Shown here piece after piece: positions 1 to 8,343 of a stretch of DNA of 37,484 bases (position 1 is the stretch's first letter; each line of letters opens with the position of its first letter). This DNA comes from Neisseria sp. (GTDB taxonomy: Bacteria > Pseudomonadota > Gammaproteobacteria > Burkholderiales > Neisseriaceae): the NCBI RefSeq assembly GCF_030523955.1, contig NZ_JAUNHL010000028.1, positions 1 to 37,484 of the forward strand, written 5' to 3'. Made by a program: the position numbers and the translations under genes. Below the pieces are notes generated by a model. The model did no database searches and was not told the DNA's origin. It was given only the letters and a program-made list of their open reading frames with translations.

Positions 1-96
1 CCGTGGGAGATTTTATGACTGCATTGCTACGGAGTTCTTATTTTAATTGACTATAGAATAGTTTGTTGCTTGGAACCTGCACGTTACCCTAATCAG

Positions 97-137
97 AATG
101 CCTGTCTGAAAACCGGTTCCCTTTTCAGACAGGCATT
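97..137. terminator. uptake-sequence hairpin after pth
   Basis: Two inverted copies of TGCCTGTCTGAA (99-110 and 124-135) form a perfect 16-bp stem (97-112 with 122-137) and a 9-nt loop. It lies 7 bases beyond the pth stop. Paired uptake sequences commonly act as transcription terminators in Neisseria. I see nothing recognisable in bases 1-96. Confidence 0.8.
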
Positions 138-143
138 GTTGTT

Positions 144-722
144 TCAACTGCGTTTGCTGTGTAAAAAACGTGTGGCTTCTTCCCATTGGCCGTCCAAAAT
201 GAGCGGCAGCCCTTCTATCGACTGGCTGATACTGTCGTCTATCAGCCGCCGGTCATCCGCACTGGGTTTGTTGAGTACGTAAGCGGTTACCAGATTGCGG
301 TCGCCCGGGTGGTCGATACCCAAGCGCAAGCGGTAAAAATCCGGCGTGCCGAGTTTGGCCTGAATATCTTTCAAACCGTTGTGGCCGCCGTTACCGCCGC
401 CGAGTTTGAAACGGATACGGCCGCAAGCAATATCGAGTTCGTCGTGTACCACCAGTATTTCCTGCGGTAGGATTTTATAAAACTGAGCCAATGCGCCCAC
501 CGCTTTGCCGGAAAGATTCATAAACGTATCCGGCTTCAACAGCCATAGCTCGCCCTGCGGCCGGTTTACCCGCGCCACTTGGCCGTAAAACTTCTTTTCG
601 TCTCGCAAGCCGGCCTTCCATTGCCAAGCCAATTCGTCGATAAACCAAAAACCCGCATTGTGGCGGGTTTGTTCGTATTCTTTGCCGGGATTGCCCAAGC
701 CGACAATTAATCTGATGCTCAT
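144..722 (-). CDS. pth: peptidyl-tRNA hydrolase
   Basis: Cytosolic esterase that cleaves peptidyl-tRNAs released early from ribosomes and recycles the tRNA. The 192-residue length is normal. The family signature GLGNPG is at residues 8-13. The catalytic histidine is His21 (RHNAG), and the Asp that polarises it is Asp94 in VVHDELD. The substrate-binding asparagines are Asn69 (TFMN) and Asn115 (GGHNGL). AGGA lies upstream of the ATG. It is the last gene of a ratA-ratB-pth set, 12 bases after the ratB stop, and ends just before an uptake-sequence hairpin. Identification is secure. Confidence 0.97.
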   Translation of the reverse strand: MSIRLIVGLGNPGKEYEQTRHNAGFWFIDELAWQWKAGLRDEKKFYGQVARVNRPQGELWLLKPDTFMNLSGKAVGALAQFYKILPQEILVVHDELDIACGRIRFKLGGGNGGHNGLKDIQAKLGTPDFYRLRLGIDHPGDRNLVTAYVLNKPSADDRRLIDDSISQSIEGLPLILDGQWEEATRFLHSKRS

Positions 723-734
723 ATTTTTTTCCTA

Positions 735-1022
735 CTATCGGCTTTTTTCTGCCGGTTTGTTGGCCGCCCGCAAACGCCGCGCTTCTTTCGGATCAATCAA
801 AAGCGGACGGTAAATTTCCACTCTGTCGTACGGCTGCAAAACATAATCGTCGCGCACTTTTTTGCCGAATACCCCGATGGGGGTGCTGTTTTGCCGCGCC
901 GCCGGCCATTCGGGTTCGGCCAACGCCACCGCCTGACGGGCAGTCAAACCCGCCGTTACGGTAAAACGCTGCAATCTCTGGCTGTGGCTGTCGCCCGACA
1001 CCACTTCGATTTCAATTTGCAT
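735..1022 (-). CDS. RnfH/RatB family small protein
   Basis: A 95-residue ubiquitin-fold-like protein of the RnfH (UPF0125, also called RatB) family, with the core beginning QIEIEVV and the motif YDRVEIYRPL about 30 residues from the C-terminus. The molecular role is not established; the gene typically sits beside ratA. An ATG 30 bases further upstream is in frame, but the family N-terminus begins at the ATG at 1022, which overlaps the end of ratA by 11 bases. That overlap suggests translational coupling. The C-terminal tail is lysine/arginine-rich. Confidence 0.85.
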   Translation of the reverse strand: MQIEIEVVSGDSHSQRLQRFTVTAGLTARQAVALAEPEWPAARQNSTPIGVFGKKVRDDYVLQPYDRVEIYRPLLIDPKEARRLRAANKPAEKSR

Positions 1023-1446
1023 AACGGCGGTCTGCCTCGGCGATAAACGCATCCACCAATCTGCCTGCCAGATGGCTGAACACCGGGCTAATTAGAGCGG
1101 AAAGTACGCTGCTGGCAAAGTCGTAATTCAAACGAAATTCGATTTTGCAGGCATCGTCGCCCAAAGGAATAAATTTCCAGCTGCCTTCCAGCGTTTTAAA
1201 CGGCCCTTCCAGCAGCCTCATTTGGATTTCGCGCCCCGGCACATTGATATTATGCGTGGCAAACGATTGCTTCACGCCTTTGTAATCCATAAACAGGCGC
1301 GCTTTCAATTCGTTACCTTCGCGCGAGATGATTTCGGTACGCCCGTACCAAGGCAGAAACTTGGGATAGTCCTCCGCCCGGTCGACCAGCTCGAACATCT
1401 GTTCGGCCGAATGCAGCACCAATACGTTTTTTTCAACAGTTTTCAT
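1012..1446 (-). CDS. ratA: RatA-type START/Coq10-like protein
   Basis: A 144-residue protein of the polyketide-cyclase/START superfamily (Coq10-like branch). The pattern EQMFELVDRAEDYPKFLPW (residues 15-33) is characteristic, and the length is typical. E. coli RatA was described as blocking 70S ribosome association. Mitochondrial Coq10 relatives bind ubiquinone, so a quinone-related role is equally possible. It is the first gene of ratA-ratB-pth and overlaps ratB by 11 bases. In many genomes smpB lies next to ratA; here smpB is about 10.5 kb away. Confidence 0.88.
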   Translation of the reverse strand: MKTVEKNVLVLHSAEQMFELVDRAEDYPKFLPWYGRTEIISREGNELKARLFMDYKGVKQSFATHNINVPGREIQMRLLEGPFKTLEGSWKFIPLGDDACKIEFRLNYDFASSVLSALISPVFSHLAGRLVDAFIAEADRRYAN

Positions 1447-1484
1447 AAACCCGGCTTATACAAAACGGTTTCACACACTCACAA

Positions 1485-1590
1485 TGCCTGTCTGAAAAAA
1501 CTTATCCCGCTTCGCAAAAATCCCTATAGTGAATCTAAAATAAGTTTCCGATACAATACAGTAGATTACCATCAAACGTTCAGACAGGCA
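1485..1590. repeat. two inverted uptake sequences, widely spaced
   Basis: TGCCTGTCTGAA at 1485-1496 and its reverse complement at 1579-1590 lie between ratA and the next gene. The 82-base spacing makes a tight terminator hairpin unlikely, so they may simply serve as DNA uptake sites. The intervening AT-rich DNA probably holds the ratA promoter. Confidence 0.75.
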
Positions 1591-1602
1591 TTTCGGCAGT
1601 AT

Positions 1603-2058
1603 TTAACGGAAGGCACCGCGGCCTTTGCCCTTGCCTTTTTTACCCTGCATCGACTGCATTTGCTGCTGCATGGTCTTCATCTGCTCGGCACGGTTAAATA
1701 CCGAGAGGCTCTTGAAAAACTTATGCGCCTCCGCTTCCGAGCAATTATTGTTGGCGGCGCGGTAAATGGTTAGCGCATCTTTCTGATACTGGCCGCCGCT
1801 GTTGTACATCCGTTTCAAATCGGCCGGATTCACGCGACCGGCCAACGGATCGATATTAAACGACTTCAAACGCTCGGCAAACTGCTTGCGCTGGCGTTTC
1901 ACCACAAACACAGTCACCGCAGCTGCGATTGCAATCGTCACCAGTACCGAGAGCACCGCCACCCACCAAGTTACGCCGAACAATATCAAAAGCCCGATAA
2001 TCAGCGCCGCTATCAAAGACACCCGTATCGCGGGCTGGATAAACATTTTTTTGTCCAT
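1603..2058 (-). CDS. small membrane protein, function unknown
   Basis: A 151-residue protein I do not recognise by name. Two adjacent hydrophobic segments (about residues 9-28 and 30-52) form a membrane hairpin. They are followed by a basic stretch (KRQRKQ) and a soluble helical domain with conserved-looking polar residues (NNNCSEAEAHKFFKSL). The tail is low-complexity, with Gln/Met repeats and then Lys/Gly repeats. It appears monocistronic, flanked by uptake sequences. Membrane location is inferred from hydropathy only. Confidence 0.7.
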   Translation of the reverse strand: MDKKMFIQPAIRVSLIAALIIGLLILFGVTWWVAVLSVLVTIAIAAAVTVFVVKRQRKQFAERLKSFNIDPLAGRVNPADLKRMYNSGGQYQKDALTIYRAANNNCSEAEAHKFFKSLSVFNRAEQMKTMQQQMQSMQGKKGKGKGRGAFR

Positions 2059-2150
2059 TCAATCAACTGCTTTCTGTTGAAATACTTACTATTAATAACA
2101 AACCATCACCCGCCCTGCGGCAGATTTTCCCAAAAATCGTGAATACGGCA

Positions 2151-2162
2151 TGCCTGTCTGAA
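2151..2162 (+). repeat. single uptake sequence (TG-wadDUS)
   Basis: Exact TGCCTGTCTGAA, 28 bases beyond the holA stop, with no inverted partner nearby. Confidence 0.85.
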
Positions 2163-2190
2163 ACTCAAAGAATGCGATTGGCACAACCGT

Positions 2191-3198
2191 TCAGGCCGCC
2201 AAGCCGCTCACCAACATTTTAAATTCGCCCCATGCATCGCCCTCTTCCGCGCCTTTGATGATACGGTCGATACGTGCGCACTCTTGTAAAGCGTTCACCA
2301 AACGGCCGATAGGGATGCGTTGCACCGCTTTGGGCGCCAAAGTTTGCTTGTCGCCCCACAAACGCAGGCTGTTGCGCACCGAGGCCACGCTTTGCCCCTG
2401 CTTCAAGGCGGCGGTTAGCCGGATTAAACTGCGGATATCGTCGCTCACCGCCCACAACAGCAATACCGGCTCTTCGCCGCCGGCCTCCAAACCTTCCAAC
2501 AAACGCGCCACCCGCGCCGCATCGCCGCCCATCCAAGCGGACGACAGCTGGAACACATCAAAACGCGCCACATTGGCCACCGCAGCCTGCACTTCCTCTA
2601 TACCCAGCAAATGGCCTTCCGGATAAAGCAGCGCCAACTTATCGATTTCCTGCTTGGCCGCCAAGAGATTGCCTTCCACCCGCTCGGCAAATAAAGCAAG
2701 CGCTTCGCGGTCGATCTCCAAACCGTGCCGCCGCAAACGCCCGCTGATCCATTGCGGCAAAGCCTGCGTACCGACCGCTTTCGCTTCCAGCACCACCGCA
2801 CGCTGCGAGAGTGCGCCAAACCATTTGCCCTGCATCTGCGCACGCTCAAGTTTGGGCAGCATCACGACGACAACCGTATCTTCCGGCAAACGTTCGGCCA
2901 ATTGCTGCAAAGCTTCACCGCCGCTTTTACCCGGTTTCCCGTTGGGAATATGGATTTCCATCAACTTCAAATCGGCAAACAAACCCATGCTGTTGGCGGC
3001 AGCCAGCAATTCGTTCCAGTCAAAACTATTATCGGCGGTATAAACTTCGCGGTTGAGATAACCCTGATGCTTGGCAGCCGCACGCAAGGCGTCAAGCGCT
3101 TCCACGCGCAGTAAATCCTCTTCGCCGTGTATCAGGTAAAGCGGCTGCAAACCGGCGGAAAGCTGTTCGGCCAAATCGGAAATGGCAACGGCCGGCAT
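2191..3198 (-). CDS. holA: DNA polymerase III delta subunit
   Basis: The delta subunit of the clamp loader, which opens the beta sliding clamp. At 335 residues from the ATG at 3198 it is the usual length. The N-terminus has the family pattern PLYLIHGEEDLLRVEALDAL, followed by the degenerate AAA+ fold and a C-terminal collar domain. A longer in-frame start exists at 3267, but the 3198 ATG overlaps the lptE stop as TAATG, the classic coupled arrangement. lptE-holA is a common gene pair. Confidence 0.95.
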   Translation of the reverse strand: MPAVAISDLAEQLSAGLQPLYLIHGEEDLLRVEALDALRAAAKHQGYLNREVYTADNSFDWNELLAAANSMGLFADLKLMEIHIPNGKPGKSGGEALQQLAERLPEDTVVVVMLPKLERAQMQGKWFGALSQRAVVLEAKAVGTQALPQWISGRLRRHGLEIDREALALFAERVEGNLLAAKQEIDKLALLYPEGHLLGIEEVQAAVANVARFDVFQLSSAWMGGDAARVARLLEGLEAGGEEPVLLLWAVSDDIRSLIRLTAALKQGQSVASVRNSLRLWGDKQTLAPKAVQRIPIGRLVNALQECARIDRIIKGAEEGDAWGEFKMLVSGLAA

Positions 3199-3671
3199 TA
3201 CTGCGCTTTCAAAAAGGCCAAGCGGCGGACAATCTGCTGCGCGGCATCTTGGCGCATATCTTGCCAAATCATCGCTTCGTCTTCTTTTTTACCCAAAATT
3301 TCGTTATCCGCATAACGCATCGGGCGGCGTATCATGATTTCCATCGGTTCGCCCAGAGGCGCTCCGTTGCGGCTGGCTTGTGCGGTAACCCGCAACACCA
3401 GCAGATATTCGTTGATGCTGGCGGCGCGCGTAATCGTCAACACATTTTTCTCAACGGAAAGATGGGTAATGCTGATGGCTGCCTGCGCATGAGAGGCGTC
3501 CACTGGCACGCCGTCAGCAAGGCGCAGCGCGTTTTCCAACGACTGTTGCAATTCGCCGCCCTCTACCCGCCAGTTTTTATAAGGCAGATGATCGTAGGGC
3601 TGGTTGCCTTTCAGATGGAATCCGCAGGCAGACAAGGCCAGCAGGCCGGTAATCAAAATGAGTTTTCGCAT
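3198..3671 (-). CDS. lptE: LPS assembly lipoprotein LptE
   Basis: Outer-membrane lipoprotein that plugs the LptD barrel and delivers lipopolysaccharide to the cell surface. Read from the ATG at 3671 it has 157 residues. It begins with a signal peptide ending in the lipobox LSAC (Cys15), followed by GFHLKG, the usual LptE start after the lipidated cysteine. An upstream ATG would add 11 residues ahead of the signal peptide and is unlikely. AGGA lies before the chosen start. The stop overlaps the holA start. Confidence 0.93.
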   Translation of the reverse strand: MRKLILITGLLALSACGFHLKGNQPYDHLPYKNWRVEGGELQQSLENALRLADGVPVDASHAQAAISITHLSVEKNVLTITRAASINEYLLVLRVTAQASRNGAPLGEPMEIMIRRPMRYADNEILGKKEDEAMIWQDMRQDAAQQIVRRLAFLKAQ

Positions 3672-3757
3672 AACAATTCCTGTGGGCGGGCGAGGCCAAA
3701 GCAAGCCGCATTATATCGCCAAACTGCTGATAAATCGACACGCGCCCGCGTGTCTCT

Positions 3758-4951
3758 TTAAGCGGAAGCCGCCGCCAGCCAAGCATCAAGCGCGGCACGC
3801 AGTTTGCCTACGCCCTCGGCCACTTCGGCATCGTCTATCAACAGACTGGGGGCCAACCGCAATACGTTTGGCCCGGCAACCAATATCATCAAGCCTTGCG
3901 TTAAAGCCGCCGCACTAATCTCGCCGGCACGCCCGCGATAGGGTTCGGCCAATACGCAGCCGATCAGCAAGCCTTGGCCGCGCACGGTTTGGAATACGCC
4001 GGTTTCTTCGCCGACTTTCTGCAAGGCCGCTTTCAGTTTTTCGCCTTGGCGCACGGTGTTTTCCAAGGTGGATGTACAATTGATGATATCGAAAGCCTTG
4101 GCCGCCACCGCACAAGCCAGCGGGTTGCCGCCGAAGGTGGAGCCGTGGGTGCCCGGGCCGAAACTGGGAGCGAATTTGTCGCTGGTCAGCATCGCGCCGA
4201 CGGGGAAACCGCTGCCGAGCGCTTTGGCACTGGTGAGAATATCGGGTATCACGTCGCCTTGCTGATAGGCAAACAGCTTGCCGGTGCGCCCCATGCCTGT
4301 CTGAACCTCATCGAAAATCAGCGCGGCACCGTATTGGTCGCACAAGCGGCGTGCCGCCTGCAAGAAATTGGTTTCGGCAGGCAAGACGCCGCTTTCGCCC
4401 TGCACCGGCTCGATAATCACCGCACAGGTTTTATCGGAAACCGCCGCTTCCAATGCGGCCGTATCGTTAAACGGAATATGGGTAATTCCCTGCGGCAGCG
4501 GCGCAAAATCTTCGCTGTATTTCGGCTGGCCGCCGACGGACACGGTAAACAGCGTACGGCCGTGGAAAGCGTTCACGCAGGCAATGATTTCGTTTTTATC
4601 GGCACCATAATGATCGCGTGCGTATTTGCGCGCCAGCTTCAGCGCCGCTTCATTGGCTTCCGCACCGGAATTGCAGAAAAACACCTTATCGGCAAAAGTA
4701 TGCTCCACCAATTTTTCCGCCAGATTCTGCGCCGCTTCCGTGGTGTAAATATTGGAAATATGCCAAAGCTTGCCGGCCTGCTCGGTAAGCGCCTGCACCA
4801 AATCAGGATGGCAGTGACCCAATGCGTTCACGGCAATGCCGCCGGCCAAATCCAAATATTCGCGGCCTTCGGTATCCCAAACGCGGCTGCCCAGCCCTTT
4901 GGCCGGGATAACGGGAGCGAAAGAAAAATTGGGGGTAAGGTAGTTTTTCAT
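3758..4951 (-). CDS. argD: acetylornithine/succinyl-DAP aminotransferase
   Basis: PLP-dependent class III aminotransferase of arginine biosynthesis (N-acetylornithine to N-acetylglutamate semialdehyde), often also serving in lysine biosynthesis. The 397 residues from the ATG at 4951 match the family length. Visible features are DLAGGIAVNALGHCHP (35-50), the PLP-contacting FDEVQTG (Asp214), and the Schiff-base lysine Lys243 in SAKALGSGFP. AAAGGA lies upstream of the start. An uptake sequence (4294-4305) lies inside the coding region. Related transaminases such as AstC or GabT are possible, but the motifs favour ArgD. Confidence 0.92.
   Translation of the reverse strand: MKNYLTPNFSFAPVIPAKGLGSRVWDTEGREYLDLAGGIAVNALGHCHPDLVQALTEQAGKLWHISNIYTTEAAQNLAEKLVEHTFADKVFFCNSGAEANEAALKLARKYARDHYGADKNEIIACVNAFHGRTLFTVSVGGQPKYSEDFAPLPQGITHIPFNDTAALEAAVSDKTCAVIIEPVQGESGVLPAETNFLQAARRLCDQYGAALIFDEVQTGMGRTGKLFAYQQGDVIPDILTSAKALGSGFPVGAMLTSDKFAPSFGPGTHGSTFGGNPLACAVAAKAFDIINCTSTLENTVRQGEKLKAALQKVGEETGVFQTVRGQGLLIGCVLAEPYRGRAGEISAAALTQGLMILVAGPNVLRLAPSLLIDDAEVAEGVGKLRAALDAWLAAASA
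4294..4305 (+). repeat. uptake sequence inside argD
   Basis: Exact TGCCTGTCTGAA within the argD coding region, antisense to the gene. Confidence 0.85.
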
Positions 4952-5035
4952 CAGATAAATTCCTTTATCACGCCGATTATGACGGCTTATCACAAGGAGG
5001 CGGATATTGCCGCCGATGCCGCATTATGCGGGCTT

Positions 5036-5047
5036 TTCAGACAGGCA
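5036..5047 (-). repeat. single uptake sequence
   Basis: Exact reverse complement TTCAGACAGGCA, directly abutting the stop codon of the small lipoprotein gene. Confidence 0.85.
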
Positions 5048-5356
5048 TCAATAACGCTCGTAACGCTGTTCTATGCTGCCGCCGCTACCTTCCAAACGAT
5101 AAACCGGCCGTACCGGATATTCGCGTACCGGATACGGATAGCGGCGCGGGTATTCATAAGCCGAAGCAGGGGTTACGTCGCCATAAATCACCGTGGTGCC
5201 GGGCGGCGCGTTAATCGTTACCGTTTTATTGACGGTGGTTTCGCTGTGCACCGGCAAATCAATCCGGCCATAACGGCCATAAGGCGTTTCGCTGTATACG
5301 CAGGCCGACAGCAAACTTAAAGCCGCCGCACAAATCAGATGATTGCAAATATTCAT
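5048..5356 (-). CDS. small lipoprotein, function unknown
   Basis: A 102-residue predicted lipoprotein. A short signal peptide ends in the lipobox LLSAC (Cys19). The mature part contains a beta-rich stretch (TVNKTVTINAPPGTTVIYG) and a low-complexity segment rich in Tyr, Pro and Arg (YPRRYPYPVREYPVRP), ending in a Tyr/Arg tail. I do not recognise the family. It follows the methyltransferase gene by 15 bases on the same strand, so the two are probably co-transcribed. Confidence 0.75.
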   Translation of the reverse strand: MNICNHLICAAALSLLSACVYSETPYGRYGRIDLPVHSETTVNKTVTINAPPGTTVIYGDVTPASAYEYPRRYPYPVREYPVRPVYRLEGSGGSIEQRYERY

Positions 5357-5371
5357 GTTCTATTCCCTTAT

Positions 5372-6316
5372 TCAACGGTGGCGGATTTCCCAACATTGAT
5401 GGATTTTTTTGTTGCGGAAATCTTCGGGCACCGATTGTTTGGAGACATCTCGAATCCGGTAGCGTTCCGCCAACGCCGGATCCAATTCGAAACTGCGCAG
5501 GTTATTGGAAAAAAACAGCAAACCCTCCGGCGAGAGCAACCGCATCGCACCGTCCACCAACTTCGCTTGGTCGCGCTGGATATCGAGAACATCCAACATT
5601 TTCTTGCTGTTGGAAAAACTCGGCGGATCCATCACCATCAAATCAAACTGTTTTTTTTCTTCCATGCCTGTCTGAAGATATTGGAACACATCGGCGCGTA
5701 CAATCCGGTGTTGTTCCTCATCCATACCGTTCAACTTAAAATTGCGGCGTGCCCAATCCAGATAAGTATTCGACAAATCCACCGTTTCGCTGTAAACCGC
5801 GCCGCCGGTAGCAGCGTATACGCTAAAGCTGCCGGTATAGGAAAACAGGTTTAAAAACCGCTTGCCGCCAGCCATCTCACCCACCCGAAAGCGGGTATTG
5901 CGGTGGTCGAGAAACAGGCCGGTATCCAGATATTTATCCAGATTCACCCAGAACTTCCTCCCGTGCTCACCCACCACAAAATCCTCGCCCTGTGCGCCGG
6001 TTTTCTCGTATTGCTCCTTACCGCGCTGGCGTTCGCGCCGCTTCAGGTGAATCGCATCGGGCGCCAAACCGGTTACAAAACCGATCGCTTCCTTCACGCC
6101 TGCCAACCATACTTCATATTCCTCCGGCTGCATCAGCCAACCGGTATCGTATTCCTGCAGATGAATCCGCTCGCCGTAAACATCCACCGCAAAAGGAAAT
6201 TGCGGAATATCGCGGTCATACAGGCGCCAGGCCTCGATATCATTGCGCCGCGCCCACTTCATCAAATGTTTGATATTTTTGCCCAAGCGGTTGGCAAACG
6301 GGGAAAAATCGGTCAT
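5372..6316 (-). CDS. rlmK: stand-alone RlmK-type 23S rRNA methyltransferase
   Basis: Class I SAM-dependent methyltransferase matching, from memory, the C-terminal half of E. coli RlmL (the RlmK part), which makes m7G2069 in 23S rRNA. Shared blocks are FANRLGKNIKHLMKWARR near the N-terminus, YLDTGLFLDHR, the SAM-binding FLNLFSYTGSFSVYAA, the catalytic-type DPPSFSNSK and the C-terminal IHQCWEI. At 314 residues it lacks the THUMP and N2-methyltransferase half, so it is a single-domain version. An uptake sequence lies inside the gene (5665-5676). The exact target base is inferred from homology. Confidence 0.82.
   Translation of the reverse strand: MTDFSPFANRLGKNIKHLMKWARRNDIEAWRLYDRDIPQFPFAVDVYGERIHLQEYDTGWLMQPEEYEVWLAGVKEAIGFVTGLAPDAIHLKRRERQRGKEQYEKTGAQGEDFVVGEHGRKFWVNLDKYLDTGLFLDHRNTRFRVGEMAGGKRFLNLFSYTGSFSVYAATGGAVYSETVDLSNTYLDWARRNFKLNGMDEEQHRIVRADVFQYLQTGMEEKKQFDLMVMDPPSFSNSKKMLDVLDIQRDQAKLVDGAMRLLSPEGLLFFSNNLRSFELDPALAERYRIRDVSKQSVPEDFRNKKIHQCWEIRHR
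5665..5676 (+). repeat. uptake sequence inside rlmK
   Basis: Exact TGCCTGTCTGAA inside the methyltransferase gene. Confidence 0.85.
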
Positions 6317-6742
6317 GTTGCTATGCCTGTCTGAAAAACCGCTATTTTACCTTACTTTAACGGCGTGTGGCTTGACCGCCCAGCGCAAACTCTTTATCAT
6401 TCGCCACTTATTTTCTGAAGCCATCGCCAGTCAGCCTAAAGCCGCATCTGTTTTTATTCGATTACGCGGCCTTGTTCCGGCCCGCATCGCTTGCCGCCTT
6501 AGGGCAAATCCGAAGCAAAAGCCGGCGAACGACAAACAGCCTTTTCGCTGCGTTCGATTTTCTGAGACTCCTTTTAAAATTGCAGGTTGTCGGCTATGTA
6601 AACCACAGGCATTAAAGCCTGCGACAACCTTGTCTATTCCGATAATCCGTTATCGCCTATTTCCGTAGACTCCATTTGCTTCAAGGCTGCCCGCTGTTGT
6701 TACACGGGCGGAAGATGTTGTTGCCTTAAACGAAAGCATCAA
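6317..6742 (+). promoter_or_regulatory. long leader upstream of DEAD-box helicase gene
   Basis: A 426-base non-coding stretch. It holds one uptake sequence (6324-6335), just upstream of the rlmK start, and a nested inverted repeat. The outer arms are AGGTTGTCG (6584-6592) and CGACAACCT (6622-6630); the inner arms are CAGGC (6606-6610) and GCCTG (6617-6621). Cold-inducible RNA helicase genes often have long structured leaders, so autoregulation through this UTR is possible. That is inference. No other gene is visible here. Confidence 0.4.
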
Positions 6743-8128
6743 ATGAGCATTCATTTTCAAGACTTAATTTCCGATAAAAACATTCTCTCTGCCCTCAAAA
6801 CCGAAGGCTACGACACCCCTACCCCGATTCAGGCGCAAGCCATTCCCGCCGCATTGGCCGAGCGCGACATCATGGCCTCGGCACAAACCGGCTCCGGCAA
6901 AACCGCTGCCTTTCTGTTGCCCACGCTGCAACGCCTCACCCGCCGCAGCGAAAAAGCCGGCAAAGGTCCGCGCGCCTTGGTGCTTACCCCCACCCGCGAA
7001 TTGGCCGCACAAGTGGAAAAAAACGCCCAAGCCTATGCACGCAATATGAAATGGTTCCGTACCGTCAGCATTGTCGGCGGCTCTTCTTTCGGCTACCAAC
7101 TGCGCGCCTTAAGCAAACCCGTCGATCTGGTGGTCGCCACACCCGGCCGTCTGATGGATTTGATGAAGAGCGGCAAAATCGATTTCGACCGTTTGGAAGT
7201 ACTGGTACTCGACGAAGCCGACCGCATGCTCGACATGGGCTTTATCGACGACATCGAAACCATCGTCGAAGCCACCCCCGCAGACCGCCAAACCCTGCTG
7301 TTTTCCGCCACTTGGGACGGCGCGGTCGGCAAACTTGCCCGCAAACTGACCCAAAACCCCGAAGTCATCGAAATCGAACGGGTGGACGATCAGGGCAAAA
7401 TTGAAGAACAACTGCTCTATTGCGACGACAAACGCCATAAAAACCGCCTGCTCGACCACATCTTGCGCGATGCCAACATCGACCAAGTCGTCATCTTCAC
7501 CAGCACCAAAGCCATGACCGAAGTATTGGCCGACGAACTCTACGAAAAAGGCTTTGCCGCCAATTGTCTGCACGGCGACATGCCGCAAGGCTGGCGCAAC
7601 CGCACGCTGATGGATTTGCGCAAAGGCCGCTGCAAGATTCTGGTGGCCACCGATGTAGCCGCCCGCGGCATCGACGTCCCCACCATCACCCATGTCATCA
7701 ACTACGATTTACCCAAACAGGCCGAAGACTACGTACACCGCATCGGCCGCACCGGTCGCGCCGGCCGCACCGGTTTGGCGGTAACCTTCGCCGAAGTGGG
7801 CGAGCACATCAAAGTGCACAAAATCGAAAAATACATCGCACGCCGCCTGCCCGAATTAACCATCGAAGGCATGGAGCCGACCCGCAAACGCAGCAAAGGC
7901 GGTGACAAACCCAAAGGCGGAAAAGGCCATTGGGGTGGTAAAGGCGGCTTCGATAAAGACAAAAAACCTTACGGCAAGAAAGAAGGCTTCAAATCCGCTC
8001 ATCATAAAGAAGGCGGCAAAGGCAAGCCCAAAGACGGCGGCAAAGGCCGCGCGTTCGAATCGAAAGGCAAATCCTTCGATGCCAGAAGCAAAAAAGCGCA
8101 AAGCGCCCGCAAAAGCCCGCATGCTTGA
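6743..8128 (+). CDS. DEAD-box ATP-dependent RNA helicase (RhlE-like)
   Basis: A 461-residue RNA helicase with all superfamily 2 motifs: Q motif PTPIQ (Gln30), Walker A AQTGSGKT (47-54), PTRELA (83-88), TPGR (133-136), DEAD (157-160), SAT (188-190), ARGID and HRIGRTGRAGRTG. After the core, about 85 residues form a highly basic Lys/Gly/Ser-rich tail, typical of RNA-tethering tails in RhlE/DeaD-type helicases. Likely roles are ribosome assembly and mRNA remodelling at low temperature. The exact subfamily (RhlE, RhlB or SrmB-like) is less certain than the class. Confidence 0.93.
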   Translation: MSIHFQDLISDKNILSALKTEGYDTPTPIQAQAIPAALAERDIMASAQTGSGKTAAFLLPTLQRLTRRSEKAGKGPRALVLTPTRELAAQVEKNAQAYARNMKWFRTVSIVGGSSFGYQLRALSKPVDLVVATPGRLMDLMKSGKIDFDRLEVLVLDEADRMLDMGFIDDIETIVEATPADRQTLLFSATWDGAVGKLARKLTQNPEVIEIERVDDQGKIEEQLLYCDDKRHKNRLLDHILRDANIDQVVIFTSTKAMTEVLADELYEKGFAANCLHGDMPQGWRNRTLMDLRKGRCKILVATDVAARGIDVPTITHVINYDLPKQAEDYVHRIGRTGRAGRTGLAVTFAEVGEHIKVHKIEKYIARRLPELTIEGMEPTRKRSKGGDKPKGGKGHWGGKGGFDKDKKPYGKKEGFKSAHHKEGGKGKPKDGGKGRAFESKGKSFDARSKKAQSARKSPHA

Positions 8129-8139
8129 AACACAACGGC

Positions 8140-8218
8140 TTAAATAAGGTTTTTCGCCATATTAAACGCTTATTTAAATAACCGTTCCGTCATGCTCGAG
8201 CGTGACCCGAGTATGACG
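8140..8218 (+). terminator. two stem-loops after the helicase gene
   Basis: First, a 9-bp AT-rich inverted repeat, TTAAATAAG (8140-8148) with CTTATTTAA (8169-8177). Second, an 11-bp stem CGTCATGCTCG (8188-8198) with CGAGTATGACG (8208-8218), containing one G-T wobble and followed by a short T-rich stretch. The second resembles dispersed CGTCAT...ATGACG palindromes of many proteobacteria. Both could help terminate the helicase transcript. Confidence 0.45.
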
Positions 8219-8251
8219 TACGTACTTTTAAGTTGTTTAAGCATCATAACC

Positions 8252-8313
8252 AAATGCCTGTCTGAAAATCCGTTCGCACATTCTGCGCAAGGATTATTTT
8301 CAGACAGGCATTT
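8252..8313. terminator. bidirectional uptake-sequence terminator
   Basis: Inverted uptake sequences at 8255-8266 and 8299-8310 extend to a perfect 18-bp stem (8252-8269 with 8296-8313) and a 26-base loop. It lies between the convergent helicase and clpA genes and can serve both. Confidence 0.8.
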
Positions 8314-8343
8314 GTTACTTGCCAAACGGCTCACTCAATACAA

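Noticed and set aside
1524-1545. TATAGTGAATCTAAAATAAG resembles a Correia element terminus.
   Set aside because: Only one end with about 9 of 11 terminal matches, no internal Correia sequence and no opposite terminus. It is too short to call.
3974-5320. 448-residue plus-strand open frame opposite argD and the small lipoprotein gene.
   Set aside because: It mirrors argD and its neighbour; the His/Arg-rich composition is typical of an antisense shadow.
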